This document shows, piece after piece, positions 34,185 through 45,459 of a stretch of DNA of 64,000 bases. Each line of letters begins with the position of its first letter. Position 1 is the stretch's first letter. The notes beneath the pieces are model-generated. The model saw only the letters and a list, made by a program, of their open reading frames with translations. It was not told the origin of the DNA and made no database searches. This DNA is from Rhodamnia argentea (taxonomy: Eukaryota; Streptophyta; Magnoliopsida; Myrtales; Myrtaceae). The stretch lies in assembly GCF_020921035.1 (NCBI RefSeq), contig NC_063157.1, forward strand, positions 21,035,015-21,099,014, written 5' to 3'. A program made the translations under genes and the position numbers.

Positions 34185-37100
34185 GTGAGAGCTGATTCTT
34201 TGTTACAAAGCCTAAAGCAACACTAACGGAGCTTCAATATCCCAAATAGAATTATAGAAGCACAATCTCAAATGCACATCAATTAGACTCTAGCGACCTC
34301 GTTCTTGCCACTAGAAACATTTTCAACTTTGGTTCCAACAACAACCTTGTTGGGCCTTTGATTGGAGAAAACAAGAAACAATTTAGGCTCGGTAACAATG
34401 CACTGAAATTTGAGTCACAACAACGTTGGGCCTTCGAATCTGGACCGGAAAGCCGCTGCCCCTTTTCCTTTTCTTGTGCTGCCTTCTCCGGGAACGCTCT
34501 CCCTCTTTACTCTTCACACCACGAACAGCCCCTCTCTTTCTTTTTCTTTTTTCGACTTTTTCGCTTTTTTTGGTTTTCTTTTTATGTTGTGTTAGCTGAA
34601 CCCCACAAAGAGGCGGAACCACCCAACAAACCTCCGTCATTCTAACAGCACAAAATCAACACCGATACAATCTCAACCTCGGACCGAATTGCTTCCACTT
34701 TAACATGAAGATCCAAACCCGAATCACAAACAACTCTTTTTGAATAAAGACTCCAATACACACTACAAGTGTCAACTACGATCTTGACTTAAGATACAAC
34801 CGCCCGATTAGTCGGCCATTATATCAAACGAGTTGGCTAGACTTTCAGTATTTGAGAAACATCTTAACTTAATGTTCATTCAACAAGCTTGTTGTTTGCA
34901 TTGCATCATGCAGCTTTTGAGCAATTCAGAATATTTCCCAAGAGAGGTCGCAGAAGAACACATTCTGATGATAAAGGATTCTTGCCAGGTGAATTTCTTG
35001 TTGAGAAGTAATGCGGGGTAACATTGCCGCAACAGCATGAAAACTTACTTCTACATCATGCAGTGAAACCGCACCATGTTCAAATCCCAAGACAACAATC
35101 TCGCCACCGGGACGAGCCAACATAATGATGTTGTACACTTACCTGGAGTAGATTAGAATAATTATGAGAAACCGGTATTGACGACACAATGAATGTGCCA
35201 AAAAAACAACAGAGATAAAAAGAATGAATAATTTTTTCGCCACAAAATTAATAAGAGGGAAGATAGAGAACGCTAAAGAATGAGAAAATGTTAATCAAAA
35301 TTTGTTAAGTGAGGCAAAGCATCGTAACAGTACAATACAACCGAGGGATATCGGTCACTTGATATGGGATTTATTTGGGCTAATAGGTCACGTAAAGTGA
35401 CAGGAATCTGCATCTTTATGGCAGCCTCCAATCCATTATCACAATCCCAAAATGAATCTTGTTGTTCCGCTTTGGAACCTCGAGGTGGAGTGGATTCGGG
35501 CAAGGATCACGAGTTTACTAGTATCGACAACTTAGGATCTCAACAAAAACCATTCAAAGGTTGGCTCAAGAATTATAGTGCACTCAACAACATGTTCTCC
35601 AAATCAAGAAGACCATATGATGCGTGAAGCATTCGGATGTTTTCGGAGAAAAGATGCTTCCTCTCTAATTGGTCTCTAAATTTTTCCAAGGAGAATAGAT
35701 ATCAAGAATCGCCAAGGCTACGCATCTAATCCAAAGTCCTTACGAATTTGAATTACCAAGAGATAGAGTCATATAAGAACTTGACATACTTGGATGCAGC
35801 TCCCTCTACACTCCTAGTTTTCGCACTTTCTCTAGTCCCCGACTCCATCCCTCTCGACCGGATTATCATACAAGTATGCATGATCGCTTGAGATATCCTA
35901 TTAACAAGTAAGTTAAACTCCCACCGAAGAACTTGATTAATCAAAATGATGCGATGCAATGGCCCTCTCGTAATCGAAGAAGATAAATTGACTTCAAGTA
36001 GTGCAAAATGCGAGAAACTTTCCAGCCTATGCTCTGCAATCTAGTATACATTAAATATCTCCTTGTTGGGAACTCTCAATCAGGCAAAAGAGGAAGAAGA
36101 GGAGCCACAAGTAGCATTACATTGTGAGATTCAGCATTAGAAATCCGAGGAAACTATACACATGCCCGACAGTGTTGAGATGTTATTCTGCAGGTCCCGA
36201 ACCCACCAACTCCAAGTGGGCATCAAGCATTTCTACAATCGATATAGCTAGTCTATTTAGAATACATGACATCCCCTCCAATTCAAGTTCTTTATTTTCA
36301 TGGACATTTTAACTGGTGTACACGGAAGGGAAGCAAGATGGCAATACAGGAGCATGGTACACTTCCGGTTGGTCCAGTGGACTGTCGATTAAGTTTGGGA
36401 ACTCCTTAGTTGTTCTCCTTTAGACTTTCAAGCACTTCGCCTTTATATTTGTCCAATTATCCATCAAACACAAATCGATCTAGATTGGCAATTATAGTGG
36501 TTTCTCTCGGGAGAAGGAAGCGTAGCACATTTAGGAAGAGCGAAAGAAGTAAAACGAGATAAGGCCAATGACTCAAAGGGCGCACCAAGCCATTGTTGAA
36601 GGAACAAACACGCTCAATTAAAAAGAGAACTTCCTCTAGTCGAAGCAAGTACCGGGAGAGACTTTCTCGTTTCAAAGAAATTACCAGGAGAGATTGTCTA
36701 CTGCCTCCGCCAATTGAAGCCATGAAGCACACGTTTAGGTACGGCCTCCGCCAATTGAAGCCATGAAGCACACCTTTGGGTCCTCTGTGACCATCACCAG
36801 CAAATCCTTCTCCAGATTCCGGCCCGCGATCTTCACCTGCCAACCGGAAATCGAGCAAACTTCACAAAACCGAGTCAAACAATTGAGACGACCGCCCATT
36901 AGGTCGCAAAAGAATTCCGAACGGGAGACGAACCCGAGAAGCCGGAAGTTTATTGAACTGAAGCGGGAATGGAAGCACACGCTACGGTCCGCCGTCGGTG
37001 CTCGAAAACCCGCAGGAAAGCTCGAGGCTAGACTTCCCCAAATCCAAGAGTAGCATGAATAAAACTACGGAAGAGGAACAGGTGGGAGAGATAATAAGGA

Positions 37101-38371
37101 AGATAGAGACTTGATTACGGGAGCGGAGCGAGACGTCTCCGGCTCCGCAAAGCATCTGCTGAATATAAGTAGGGCAATGTGAGACGACAACATGCAAATA
37201 TCCTTTACCATTCCAAGGATGCATTGTCGGGCATTGGAGAAGTTCAAGAAACATCGAGCTCCTCATACTTTGATGATTTTTTTTTCTTTTAGAAATGCCT
37301 TGTGAAAGATCTCTTGCGTATTTCAACATCAACTTCAACCATGCCGGTGAGTTAGATGAAATCAATCCAGCAACTAACATCAACGCACTCCTAATAACAC
37401 TCCGAAGTTTAGGGATCCCCGTCCGTCAAACTCGATATTCTTTTTGAACTCTACGTACGGATCCAACTAATGGGGCACCCAACATCATCAAGCACAGAAG
37501 CTTTGAGCAAGTTAGCATAGTGAATTCAACTCAAGTTGCTTGCTCTTGTGGGATATAGTTTGATTCTTTCCTTGTCACCATTTGCCATTCATGTATTAGA
37601 AAGCATGCAAGACAGTTTTCAAACGGCATATAGGATAAAGTTTCCTCAGGAAACTTATGGAAATGCTTCCCGTGTTTTTCTTTTCAGCAAGTAAATGAAC
37701 TAACAAGTGTTTATGCACAATATAAGGGAAGTACAGTTGATCATTTCAAACCACATTCTAGTTAAGGTCTTGCTTGGCTCAAATGTCCAGGCATCTCACA
37801 GATGGCTATACCAACTCTACAAACATCAAGATGCATTCTTTTGGTAATCTATTATTTGCCTTGGACTTTTATGTATATCCCGGACCCAAAACAAATGAAC
37901 ATGGATTCAAACAAGGACCGCCATATAGGGTCCTCCATCTAGTATTTCTCAACCTATACAATGACCTTTGGCATGCTATCAAATGCCTGTATACATCGGT
38001 TTTTATCAGATTTTCCAGAAATCCAGAAACAATCAAACGCTAGGAATAGTTATTTTTCTGCATAGGATGAAGGATCTTACCCAAAGTCTAAAGATATATG
38101 ATGTGCTTAGAAAGCCTTTTCATCTATTTCCGTTACCGGCATGATAAGAAGAATCATTTTGCCAAACCACACATTAACTTCCATGAACATCCGCCCCTGA
38201 TTCTTTGAATTCAAGTAACAAAAATAATGATAACACTGTCAACTAGGAAATAATAATGAGAAGATGATAAATCTTGAAATAAATTGCAAATGACAATTGA
38301 GCGGTAGATCTCAAAAGAGCAAAGGTAACTTACCTGCTTTATGTAACTTTGCTCGAAAAAGTGGATCATCT
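34185..38371. other. 4.2 kb with no recognised gene
   Basis: Several frames of 60-133 residues occur on both strands. The minus-strand ones at 36457-36858, 36735-36980, 36982-37383 and 35291-35503 are the least repetitive, and could be exons of an unrecognised or decayed gene, but no domain, splice pattern or start could be assigned. A 41-bp tandem duplication sits at 36703. The right end (37700-38370) is the 3' flank of the TNL gene. I make no functional claim. Confidence 0.3.
36703..36780. repeat. 41-bp tandem duplication
   Basis: The unit beginning gcctccgccaattgaagcc occurs at 36703 and again at 36744, with two differences near its end. Confidence 0.8.
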
Positions 38372-40351
38372 CTAGTATCTTGACTCATTCGAGTCGTCCA
38401 AATAGTCCAATCCAAATTCTATCCTCCCATGATATGCAAATGGCTTTTTCTTGCAATTTTGATAAAGTCGCCTTCCGGACAATTCTGGAATTGTTTTAAG
38501 TGACTTGCATCCGTAAATATCCGGTTCCGCTAGTTGCTCCAGTTTCTCGAGCCCTCGAATCTCTGTCAATTTCTTGCAATCTTCCACAATCGGACTCATC
38601 AGGCTGGCACACGATGACAAATCCGGTAAGATCTCAATCGAGGAACATCCCGAGATAGCAATACGTTCTAGAGATATTGACTCCTCAAGCCCCGGGATCT
38701 CTCGAAGTTCATGACAGTTTGACAGGAACAATTCTCGTAAACCATGAAAACTTGACAAGTTCGGTAATATGGCTAAGGACTTGCAACCTCCAATACGTAA
38801 ACTTTTGCGGGATGGGAATCTCTCTAGGCTCTGTATGTCTTGAAGCTTGTCACAGCCGTTGACATTCAAACTTTTCAGGTAGTCAAAGCAACAAAAGTTA
38901 GGTAGCCTTTCAAAGGAAGTGCACCCAGAGAGATTCAACTCTTCCAAGAACTCCAAACTACCAAGGCCTCGAATTTCGACTAAGCTTTCACAATGTTCAG
39001 CATTTAAGTACTTCAGACTTTTGGATTTTGGAAGGTTCAACCTTTCAATTGAAGCGCACCCAGAGATACTCATTTGTTCCAAGGACTCTAACCTATTGAG
39101 GCCTTGAATTTCCGCTAATTTTGCGCAATATTTAACGTGCATTATCTTCAAACCCTCGGACTTTGGAAGCTCCAACCGTTCAAGCGACATGCGGTATTCA
39201 ACGGTCAAGGATTCCGAATATTTCAATTTATCAAGACCTCGAACTTCAAGTAAATTCCAACAACGATCGACAGATAATGTCCTTAGATGGATAAACTATG
39301 AAACGTCCAGTATTTCAATAGATTCACATCCACCGAATTTCAAGATTTCCAACTTGAAGGGAGTGTTTTGGGATTGTGGTAATTCCGATTCTTCAACACC
39401 TGTCGGTTGGGAGCATTCTGAATTCTTTAGTAGTGTTGATGGAAGCTCCTGGATGCACTCGATAAATTCACCGCAAATGACTTCTAGCTCCTTGAGACGG
39501 GTTAGGTGGGAGAGTGAAGGCAATTTGCGACTTTGACAGGTGACGCGTAAATATGTTAAGTTGGAAGGAAGGTCCGGCGGCGATTGGAGGCTCTCGCAGC
39601 CAAGAAAATCAAGGCGTTGTAGGGATGAAAGATTGCACATGCTTTCCGACGCTTCCCCTTTCGGATATTCGCAATATGAAGCATTTAAATCTCGGAGCTT
39701 TCTCGGTCTCCCGATACCGTTCGGTAATTCTTCTACACCGGTTCCAGAAATATCTAGAATTTCTAGATTCTCCAAAGACCCCATGCTTTCGGGAAGTTTT
39801 CCTCCCAATTTTGCGCATCCACAAGCATGTAATTCTCGAAGATTTCTCGACCTCCCAATACCATGGGGTAATCCTTCTACACCACTTTCCGCAATATTTA
39901 GAATTTCTAGATTCCGCAAAGACCCCATGCTTTCCGGAAGTTTCCCTCCCAATTTTGCGCATCCACAAACATGCAATTCTCGGAGATTTCTCGGCCTCCC
40001 AATCTCGTCGAGTAATTCTTCTATACCACTGTATGCAATGTTTAGAATCTCTAGATTGCGCAAAGATCCTATGCTCCCCGTGTAATGCGAAAAGTTCGAA
40101 GTGTATTCTACGCGGAGTTGCTCCAGTTTTTTTAATTTACCTATTTCTTCCGGAAGCTTCGTGAGGCGGTGATGGCTCCTCAACTCCAAGCGAACGAGGT
40201 CCTTCATGTCTCCAATCGAAGAGTCGATTTGCCGCAGTTCACCACAAAAATTGAGGATCAAAACCTCCAAATTCTTAAAAGCCGAGAGGAATTCCGTATT
40301 TTCCAAGGATTTACAAAAGGAAAGGTCGAGAAATTTGAGTTTCTTTGCCGT
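38372..40351 (-). CDS. TNL exon 4: leucine-rich repeats, with one in-frame stop
   Basis: The acceptor tttttactag lies just upstream, and the exon opens TAKKLKFLDLSFCKSLENTE. The first 351 codons hold repeats of the form LRNLEILNIAYSGIEELLDE, with three near-identical units of about 47 residues around CGCAKLGGKLPESMGSL (39750-40060). After the TAG at 39296-39298 the same frame continues with FIHLRTLSVDRCWNLLEVRG and a second LRR set (LEELNLSGCTSFERLPNF) to a stop at 38372. Continuity of frame and family sequence on both sides shows one original exon. Confidence 0.85.
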
Positions 40352-43300
40352 CTAGTAAAAAGAAATGGTTGTCAAGGGGTGATTATGATTAAAATAAAAA
40401 AAATAAAACATAAAAGGGAAAAGAAGAAGAAGAAGAAGAAAAAGACTTGCTCTTACCCCAAAAGAACTCCACCCTTGCCATCTCTCATCTATCTTGCTAC
40501 TTGACAAATCCAAGTACAACTAGTGCATTGCGTGAAAATTTGTTACTTCAAAATTCATGGCATGTTCTCCCCATAGAAGCCATCTTAACTCCTCTTCCAT
40601 TGAGTCCTCAAAATCGTTGGAATATGCCTGCTTCGCCCGAAGAAATCTTAAACTCGTCAATTTTTAAATTGACGGTGGAGGTCACTTTTATCCCATGAAC
40701 GAAAACATGAGTTTGAAAGGTAATGTTAATTTTCGGCCCATATGCAAAAGGTTGTGCTTCTTTTTATGATACTATGGATGAAGAGTGAAATGGATTCATG
40801 CAAAAATACTCAAGTAACTATATGAAAAATGTACCTCTTCAATTTTAAAATTCATGCGGCGTATTGGCCATCGAAGCCATTTTAACTCCTCCATCGAGTC
40901 CTTAAAATCTCCATCGAGATGTGCCCCTTCCTCCATGCGAAGGAATCTTAGACTTGTCAAATTCTTGAATTGTTCTCCTGTGTAAATGTTGTCATCTTGC
41001 TTAGCTATTTCGCCGAAGCCTTTTGAGCTGCCTCCACTCGGATCAATGGCCTCAATATTTCGCGTTCCCTATATGCAACGATTCAATTTCCATTAATACT
41101 ATATCCAATTAAAGTATTGTAAAATTACCAAAAACCTATTTCAATTGTGCTAATTCAGGCCTAAACTTTCTTTTTTTCTTTTTCCGCTTGAGTTTATGAT
41201 TCTATGATTTATCATTAGTCAAGTTATTTACTGCATTTGTTAAAGACGTAAGTGAAGCAAATGTAGAAACATGATCTTAACACTACAATACTTACTCAAA
41301 GAGAGCAACCTCCCCACTTTCTAATATCGTCAATGGAACATTCAAGTTGCAATAATAGTAGAGCAAGCACTAAGCAGTGGACCAACATTACTCTAACAGT
41401 GGAACATGGACTAAGTACGAAGAAGAAACGAAACGGTTACCTTATTTTCCTTTAGCACTTTCTTGACTTCCTCGGAGTCCCATAACCTGCTACGGTTACG
41501 AGGCTCCCGCCGATTTTCTTCGTGAACTATTTCTCTACCAAGATCTCTCAATTGGTCATGCATTAAGAGCTCTTGATAATCTCCAATTTTTATCAATGAC
41601 ATGAATCTCAATACTTCAATTCCCTCCTCAGGGAAAAACCCACAGGCATCCCACATATAGGATACGGTTACGCTATCGGTGCCAATGAAAAAACAAGCAA
41701 TATCCAAGAAAATTTGCTTTTGTCCATCTTCTAATACTTCATAACTTATCCGCAACTTTTCTCGCACTTTCCGAGGAGGCACTTTTTTTAACTTATCTAT
41801 TGTATCTCTCCAGAATGCTAGCTTTTGTCCGCACAATAATGAGCCTAAAACCTCAAGGGATAAGGGAAGCCCTCCGGTGATGGATACAACTTCATGAGCG
41901 AGGTCCTTAAATTCCATTAGAGGAGAGTCCCTTCGGAATGCATGTTTGCTAAACAAAATCAAAGATTGATCGTTATCCATTTCTTTATGGTCATAGGCAT
42001 AGTCCACTCCAAATTCTTCAAGAATCCTCTTGTTTCGGGTGGTAATAATGATCATACTTCCAAAAGAAAACCAATCGTGATTACCAGCCAAATGCTTCAA
42101 TTGAACGAGATCATCCACGTCATCAAGAAGAAGGAGGACCTTTTTACCTTTGAACTTGGAGGAGATGAACTTAGTCCCTTCATCCTCATTATGAACTTCA
42201 TTTTTGAGCGTCGATATATCATGGATTAACCGATTACGTAAGTAATGTGCGCCGTTACACTTCCATGATTCCCTTATATCGGCGATGAAGCTACGGTGCT
42301 TGAATTGATTGGAAAGCTTGTTGTAGATGGCTTTAGCAAGAGTAGTCTTGCCAATGCCTCCCATTCCGTGGATGCCAACAAATAGGGTGGCATGGGATTT
42401 TTTAGTATCCACAAATTCCATAATCTCCTCCACATGACGATCAATTCCGACCAAATTCTCAGAAATATCTAACTCAAACTTTTTCTTTAGTTCGCTCAAC
42501 ACTTTTTGGACAATCAATTCCACCAAGTCCGCTTCATACCCGTCAAATGTGAGAATAGTTCGGTTACGTGGCAACAGTAATTTTATGTTGTTTATCAAAT
42601 GAGAACACAATAATAAATAAATCTCCATATTGATTGAAAAACTTTAAAAATCATTTTTGTCACACCTCCATATATTGGCGGTTGCTTCACATGGCGTGCC
42701 CAATTCCACTGTTACTCCAAAATAATTTATTAAGCCAGAATAAACTTGAGGGTATGAGTTATGAATATTAAATATTGTATCTATTATGGATTTGAGTCAA
42801 ATTTTAAACTTGTTGTTTGTTAAAGATATGAGGGATGACGTGGACGTGACTTTGAAAATTTGTAGAGCATTTGAATAAGCAAAGACAAGTTATAACTTTT
42901 GATAAGAGATGATTTCGGGTTTTGCGATGCCAATCGGAAAAGTTGCTCAAAGTGTGATATTGTGAACTATCCGAATTGCAGTTGAGAGGATTTCTCCTTG
43001 TTTGCTCACTTCCACACGCTTGCGAGTTTCTACTCGTGCTGTGAATTTTAGTATCATTCCAGCTTTGTGTTCTTATCATTTTTCATTGCCTCCAAGGATG
43101 ATAACAGGTTGTACTTTATATTCCTTGTGAGTATCTATGTTCTATGATTTTAACTGGTCTATTATTGATTATACACGAAAGTAGAAGAATAATTTTTACC
43201 CAAAATAAGAACATTGCTTCGACACATGCAGGTGCAATGTTGAAAATGGCACAATGTTGAAAAATCTTTGGATAGAAGAGTAAAAATTCATTCAGAAAAT

Positions 43301-44451
43301 CTTATTATTCAAGCAAATGGGATTATTACAGCATAATCTACAATTAGGTTGGTCATCCTTAGAGCGAAAAACCTCAAAAAAAAAAAAAACTTATAGAACT
43401 CATGCATTGCAGGATCTTGCAGTTCTTTTATAAACAAAGGAAAAAAAACGAAAATGAAGCAGGTGAGAATGAGAACAACCAGTAAACACTCACACATATT
43501 ATAAGAAAGTAGAGAATGCTTTGGTGAAAAATTTTACCCATCGGCTTCGTATCCTTTCAAGGTACTGACTTCACCGAGTGCTTTCTTCCATTTCTCCAAG
43601 CTCGTTCGGTCAAAAGAAGGCCTCTCAAGCAAACGCTCCTCACGCTCATGAAATGCTTTTCCAAAATTCCCGATTTGATGTCCCACGTCAGCTGCTTTCA
43701 CTTTATAGAATACAGGCAACACCATTTGCCCATTATCATTCTTGCACTTCATTATTTGAGCCAGTTCATTCAGGCACCAGCTGCTTGTACCGTAACCCTC
43801 GGACAAAATGGGGATCAGGATCTGACTCTTCGTGATGGCTGCTAAAATCTCTGGTCCGATGTCCTCGCCTTGGGGGAGCTCCTCTTCGTCTCTGAAAGTA
43901 TCAATTCCAGCATCATGGAGCCCCTTGTAGAGGTGACTTGTGAAGCCATATCGAGTATCTGGGCCTCTGAAGCTCAAGAACACCTCATAGCGGTTTCCAG
44001 TAGTCGCGGTCGACGAACTAGATGCACTGTTGTTAGTTTCTGTCGGAGATGAACTAGATGCGCCTTTACTAATTCCTGTCGGAGACGGACTAGATCCACC
44101 GGATTTTGTTTCTGTAGGAGACGAACTACATCCACCAGATTTAGCTTCTGTCGGAGACGAACTAAATCCACAGGAATTAGTTGCCGTCGGACGCGAAGTA
44201 GATGCACCATTATTAGTTTCCATCGGAGACGAAGTAGATCCACCGTCATTAGTTTCTGTCGGAAACGAACTAGATCCATCAGAATTAGCTTCTGTCGGCG
44301 GAGTCATCGAACCAGGTGCGCCAGTATCAGCATCTTCTTCATTTCTACGAGCACCAGCTTTCTTCTTATTGAGAAGATAAAAAGCAAGCCCGGGGAGAAG
44401 GATCAGTGCCACGAGCTCGGCGAAAGAATGCCCAAAACTGAGATGAACCAT
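38372..44451 (-). CDS. TIR-NBS-LRR disease-resistance gene with N-terminal anchor, probably compromised
   Basis: Intracellular immune receptor of the TNL class, which senses pathogen effectors; its TIR domain is an NADase-type signalling module. Modelled exons: 44451-43534 (anchor, repeats, TIR), about 42539-41441 (NB-ARC), 41068-40835 (linker), 40351-38372 (LRR). Phases agree except for the exon 2 acceptor. Order in the protein: hydrophobic segment at residues 10-27, eight 12-residue Ser/Thr repeats at 52-147, TIR from 153, P-loop GMGGIGKTTLA, kinase-2 LLLLDDVDD, GLPL, MHD, then LRRs. Three oddities: the exon 2 acceptor position reads GG where AG is expected, an exon relic lies at 40547-40660, and a single in-frame TAG at 39296-39298 is followed by 307 open codons. 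If the TAG is real, the protein ends within the LRR at about 1100 residues. It may be a recent pseudogene or a truncated receptor. Confidence 0.85.
40547..40660 (-). pseudogene. Relic duplicate of TNL exon 3
   Basis: A 38-codon open block reads LTSLRFLRAKQAYSNDFEDS then MEEELRWLLWGEHAMNFE. It matches exon 3 (LTSLRFLRMEEGAHLDGDF, DSMEELKWLRWPIRRMNF) and is still followed by a GTAACA donor. The first half and the acceptor are gone, so it is probably skipped. Confidence 0.7.
40835..41068 (-). CDS. TNL exon 3: NB-ARC to LRR linker
   Basis: It is bounded by the acceptor gcatatag and the donor gtacat, and is exactly 78 codons in phase 0. It encodes GTRNIEAIDPSGGSSKGFGE and ends LRWPIRRMNFKIEE, the usual block between the MHD region and the first LRRs in TNLs. 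Confidence 0.85.
41441..42539 (-). CDS. TNL exon 2: NB-ARC nucleotide-binding switch
   Basis: It contains, in order, NLVGID, P-loop GMGGIGKTTLA, kinase-2 LLLLDDVDD, RNBS-B GSMIIITTRN, GLPL as GLPLSLEVLG, the TIR-type RNBS-D IFLDIACFFIG, and MHDQLRDLGREIV. All ADP/ATP-binding marks are present. The donor AAG/gtaacc at 41441 is canonical. For the acceptor, the phase-compatible position (DG then YEADLVEL) has GG at 42541-42540 instead of AG. Confidence 0.85.
43534..44451 (-). CDS. TNL exon 1: anchor, Ser/Thr repeats and TIR domain
   Basis: It begins MVHLSFGHSFAELVALILLP, a likely membrane anchor or signal, followed by a basic LLNKKKAGARR stretch. Repeats fill residues 52-147. The TIR domain starts NRYEVFLSFRGPDTRYGFTS and includes SSWCLNELAQI, which holds the Glu needed for NADase activity in plant TIRs. 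It ends near KGYEADG with a GTAAAA donor. An anchor before the TIR occurs in some plant TNLs; the long repeat spacer is unusual. Confidence 0.85.
   Translation of the reverse strand: MVHLSFGHSFAELVALILLPGLAFYLLNKKKAGARRNEEDADTGAPGSMTPPTEANSDGSSSFPTETNDGGSTSSPMETNNGASTSRPTATNSCGFSSSPTEAKSGGCSSSPTETKSGGSSPSPTGISKGASSSSPTETNNSASSSSTATTGNRYEVFLSFRGPDTRYGFTSHLYKGLHDAGIDTFRDEEELPQGEDIGPEILAAITKSQILIPILSEGYGTSSWCLNELAQIMKCKNDNGQMVLPVFYKVKAADVGHQIGNFGKAFHEREERLLERPSFDRTSLEKWKKALGEVSTLKGYEADG
44011..44298 (-). repeat. Coding minisatellite: eight 36-bp units in TNL exon 1
   Basis: The units encode PTEANSDGSSSF, PTETNDGGSTSS, PMETNNGASTSR, PTATNSCGFSSS, PTEAKSGGCSSS, PTETKSGGSSPS, PTGISKGASSSS and PTETNNSASSSS. 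The length of 12 residues is constant, the Pro position is fixed and indels are absent, so the frame has been kept. The spacer is likely disordered and could be phosphorylated or glycosylated. Confidence 0.9.
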
Positions 44452-45231
44452 TTCGGCTTTGCTCAGACTCTGGCCTTGATTTTCGCTTTCAAATCTGACG
44501 GAGGAAAAAGCTCAGAATGCTTCTCTCAGAGGAAACAGGAAATGGCCTTGTTGTTGCCAATTCTCTCTCCCTGTGGGTTGATTTGTATAATGGGAACCAG
44601 TTGGCAAAGAGAATCTTGTACCCATAAGTCAACCACGCGTTTATAGTCGTTTCCTTTATGTGGTGGAAGTTTCACTGCACATGTGAGCAAGTTTCGATGA
44701 CATTATTAAATACAAATAAAAATTTTGAATAAAAAAACAATTTCTGTTATTATGAATTAGATGAGCACAACCTCCCGCAATATCTATGTTAACTTGATTA
44801 ACCTAATGAACTATGTCCATTGTTCATTCAGTGGCACACGATAAACAAGTCTGAATATCAACCATAGAGTTGCCTCTACTTTTGCTCTTTGTTCACTTGT
44901 GGGATTTTCTCCTCTTCTCTTATCTATCTTTTTAAATCGAGTAACATTTATCCGCTTTTACATCATTATCGGGAAAAAAAAAACAACTGCGAGAAAGACT
45001 TTTGAATTAATTTTTTTTTTTTTTGTGTGCTTTAGAAATTGTATTCATTTCAAGTAACCGTGGCCTTAATGAATTTTGTGAATGATTGATGCGAAAAAGG
45101 GGCAAAAGGTGAGTATCTTTGTTGGTAACCTACAAAAGGTGAGGATAAAATTGGAAAGAGAAGAAAAGTTGGGTATATGTTCTTCAAGGTATTGTCTCAT
45201 AAGATGAAATGCGGAGAGAACTTACGAGCCG
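44452..45231. other. TNL promoter and 5' UTR side, then AT-rich intergenic DNA
   Basis: 44452-44620 matches the upstream side of the TNL relic near 26230-26370, so it is the conserved 5' UTR and proximal promoter. At 44769, aacctcccgcaatatctatg repeats the phrase at 25100. The rest is AT-rich with poly-T and no gene. Confidence 0.45.
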
Positions 45232-45459
45232 ATGGAGATAAAGCAGCCAATAATTTCAAGGCGGCGACAACAATTGGATGTCCCACTCAACCGTGAACAT
45301 TGCCATCATCCGAAGAAAGATGATGAAGTAATTGCTTCACTTCCAAAAGAGAGAGGGTTCCTAGCTCCTAATCTATGCCTTCACTACAACTATCAAATCA
45401 CCATCCTTTCAAATGTCATCACATTTCAGAGTCGCTTTAGAGCCAAATGCAATGATTAG
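45232..45459 (+). pseudogene. Sulfotransferase N-terminal remnant, different subfamily
   Basis: A 75-residue frame reads ..DDEVIASLPKERGFLAPNL..ILSNVITFQSRFRAKCND and then stops. It aligns with the first 70 residues of plant SOTs (IASLPxxxG, LPNVIxFQRHFxAK) but is closer to the IASLPKERG type than to the MAHQQ genes here. The frame ends just before the PAPS loop, so it is inactive. It shows that the array once held a second SOT subfamily. Confidence 0.65.

Noticed and set aside
44030-44380. Plus-strand 116-residue frame rich in VSVGDELDPP repeats
   Set aside because: It is the reverse-strand shadow of the 36-bp repeat in TNL exon 1.
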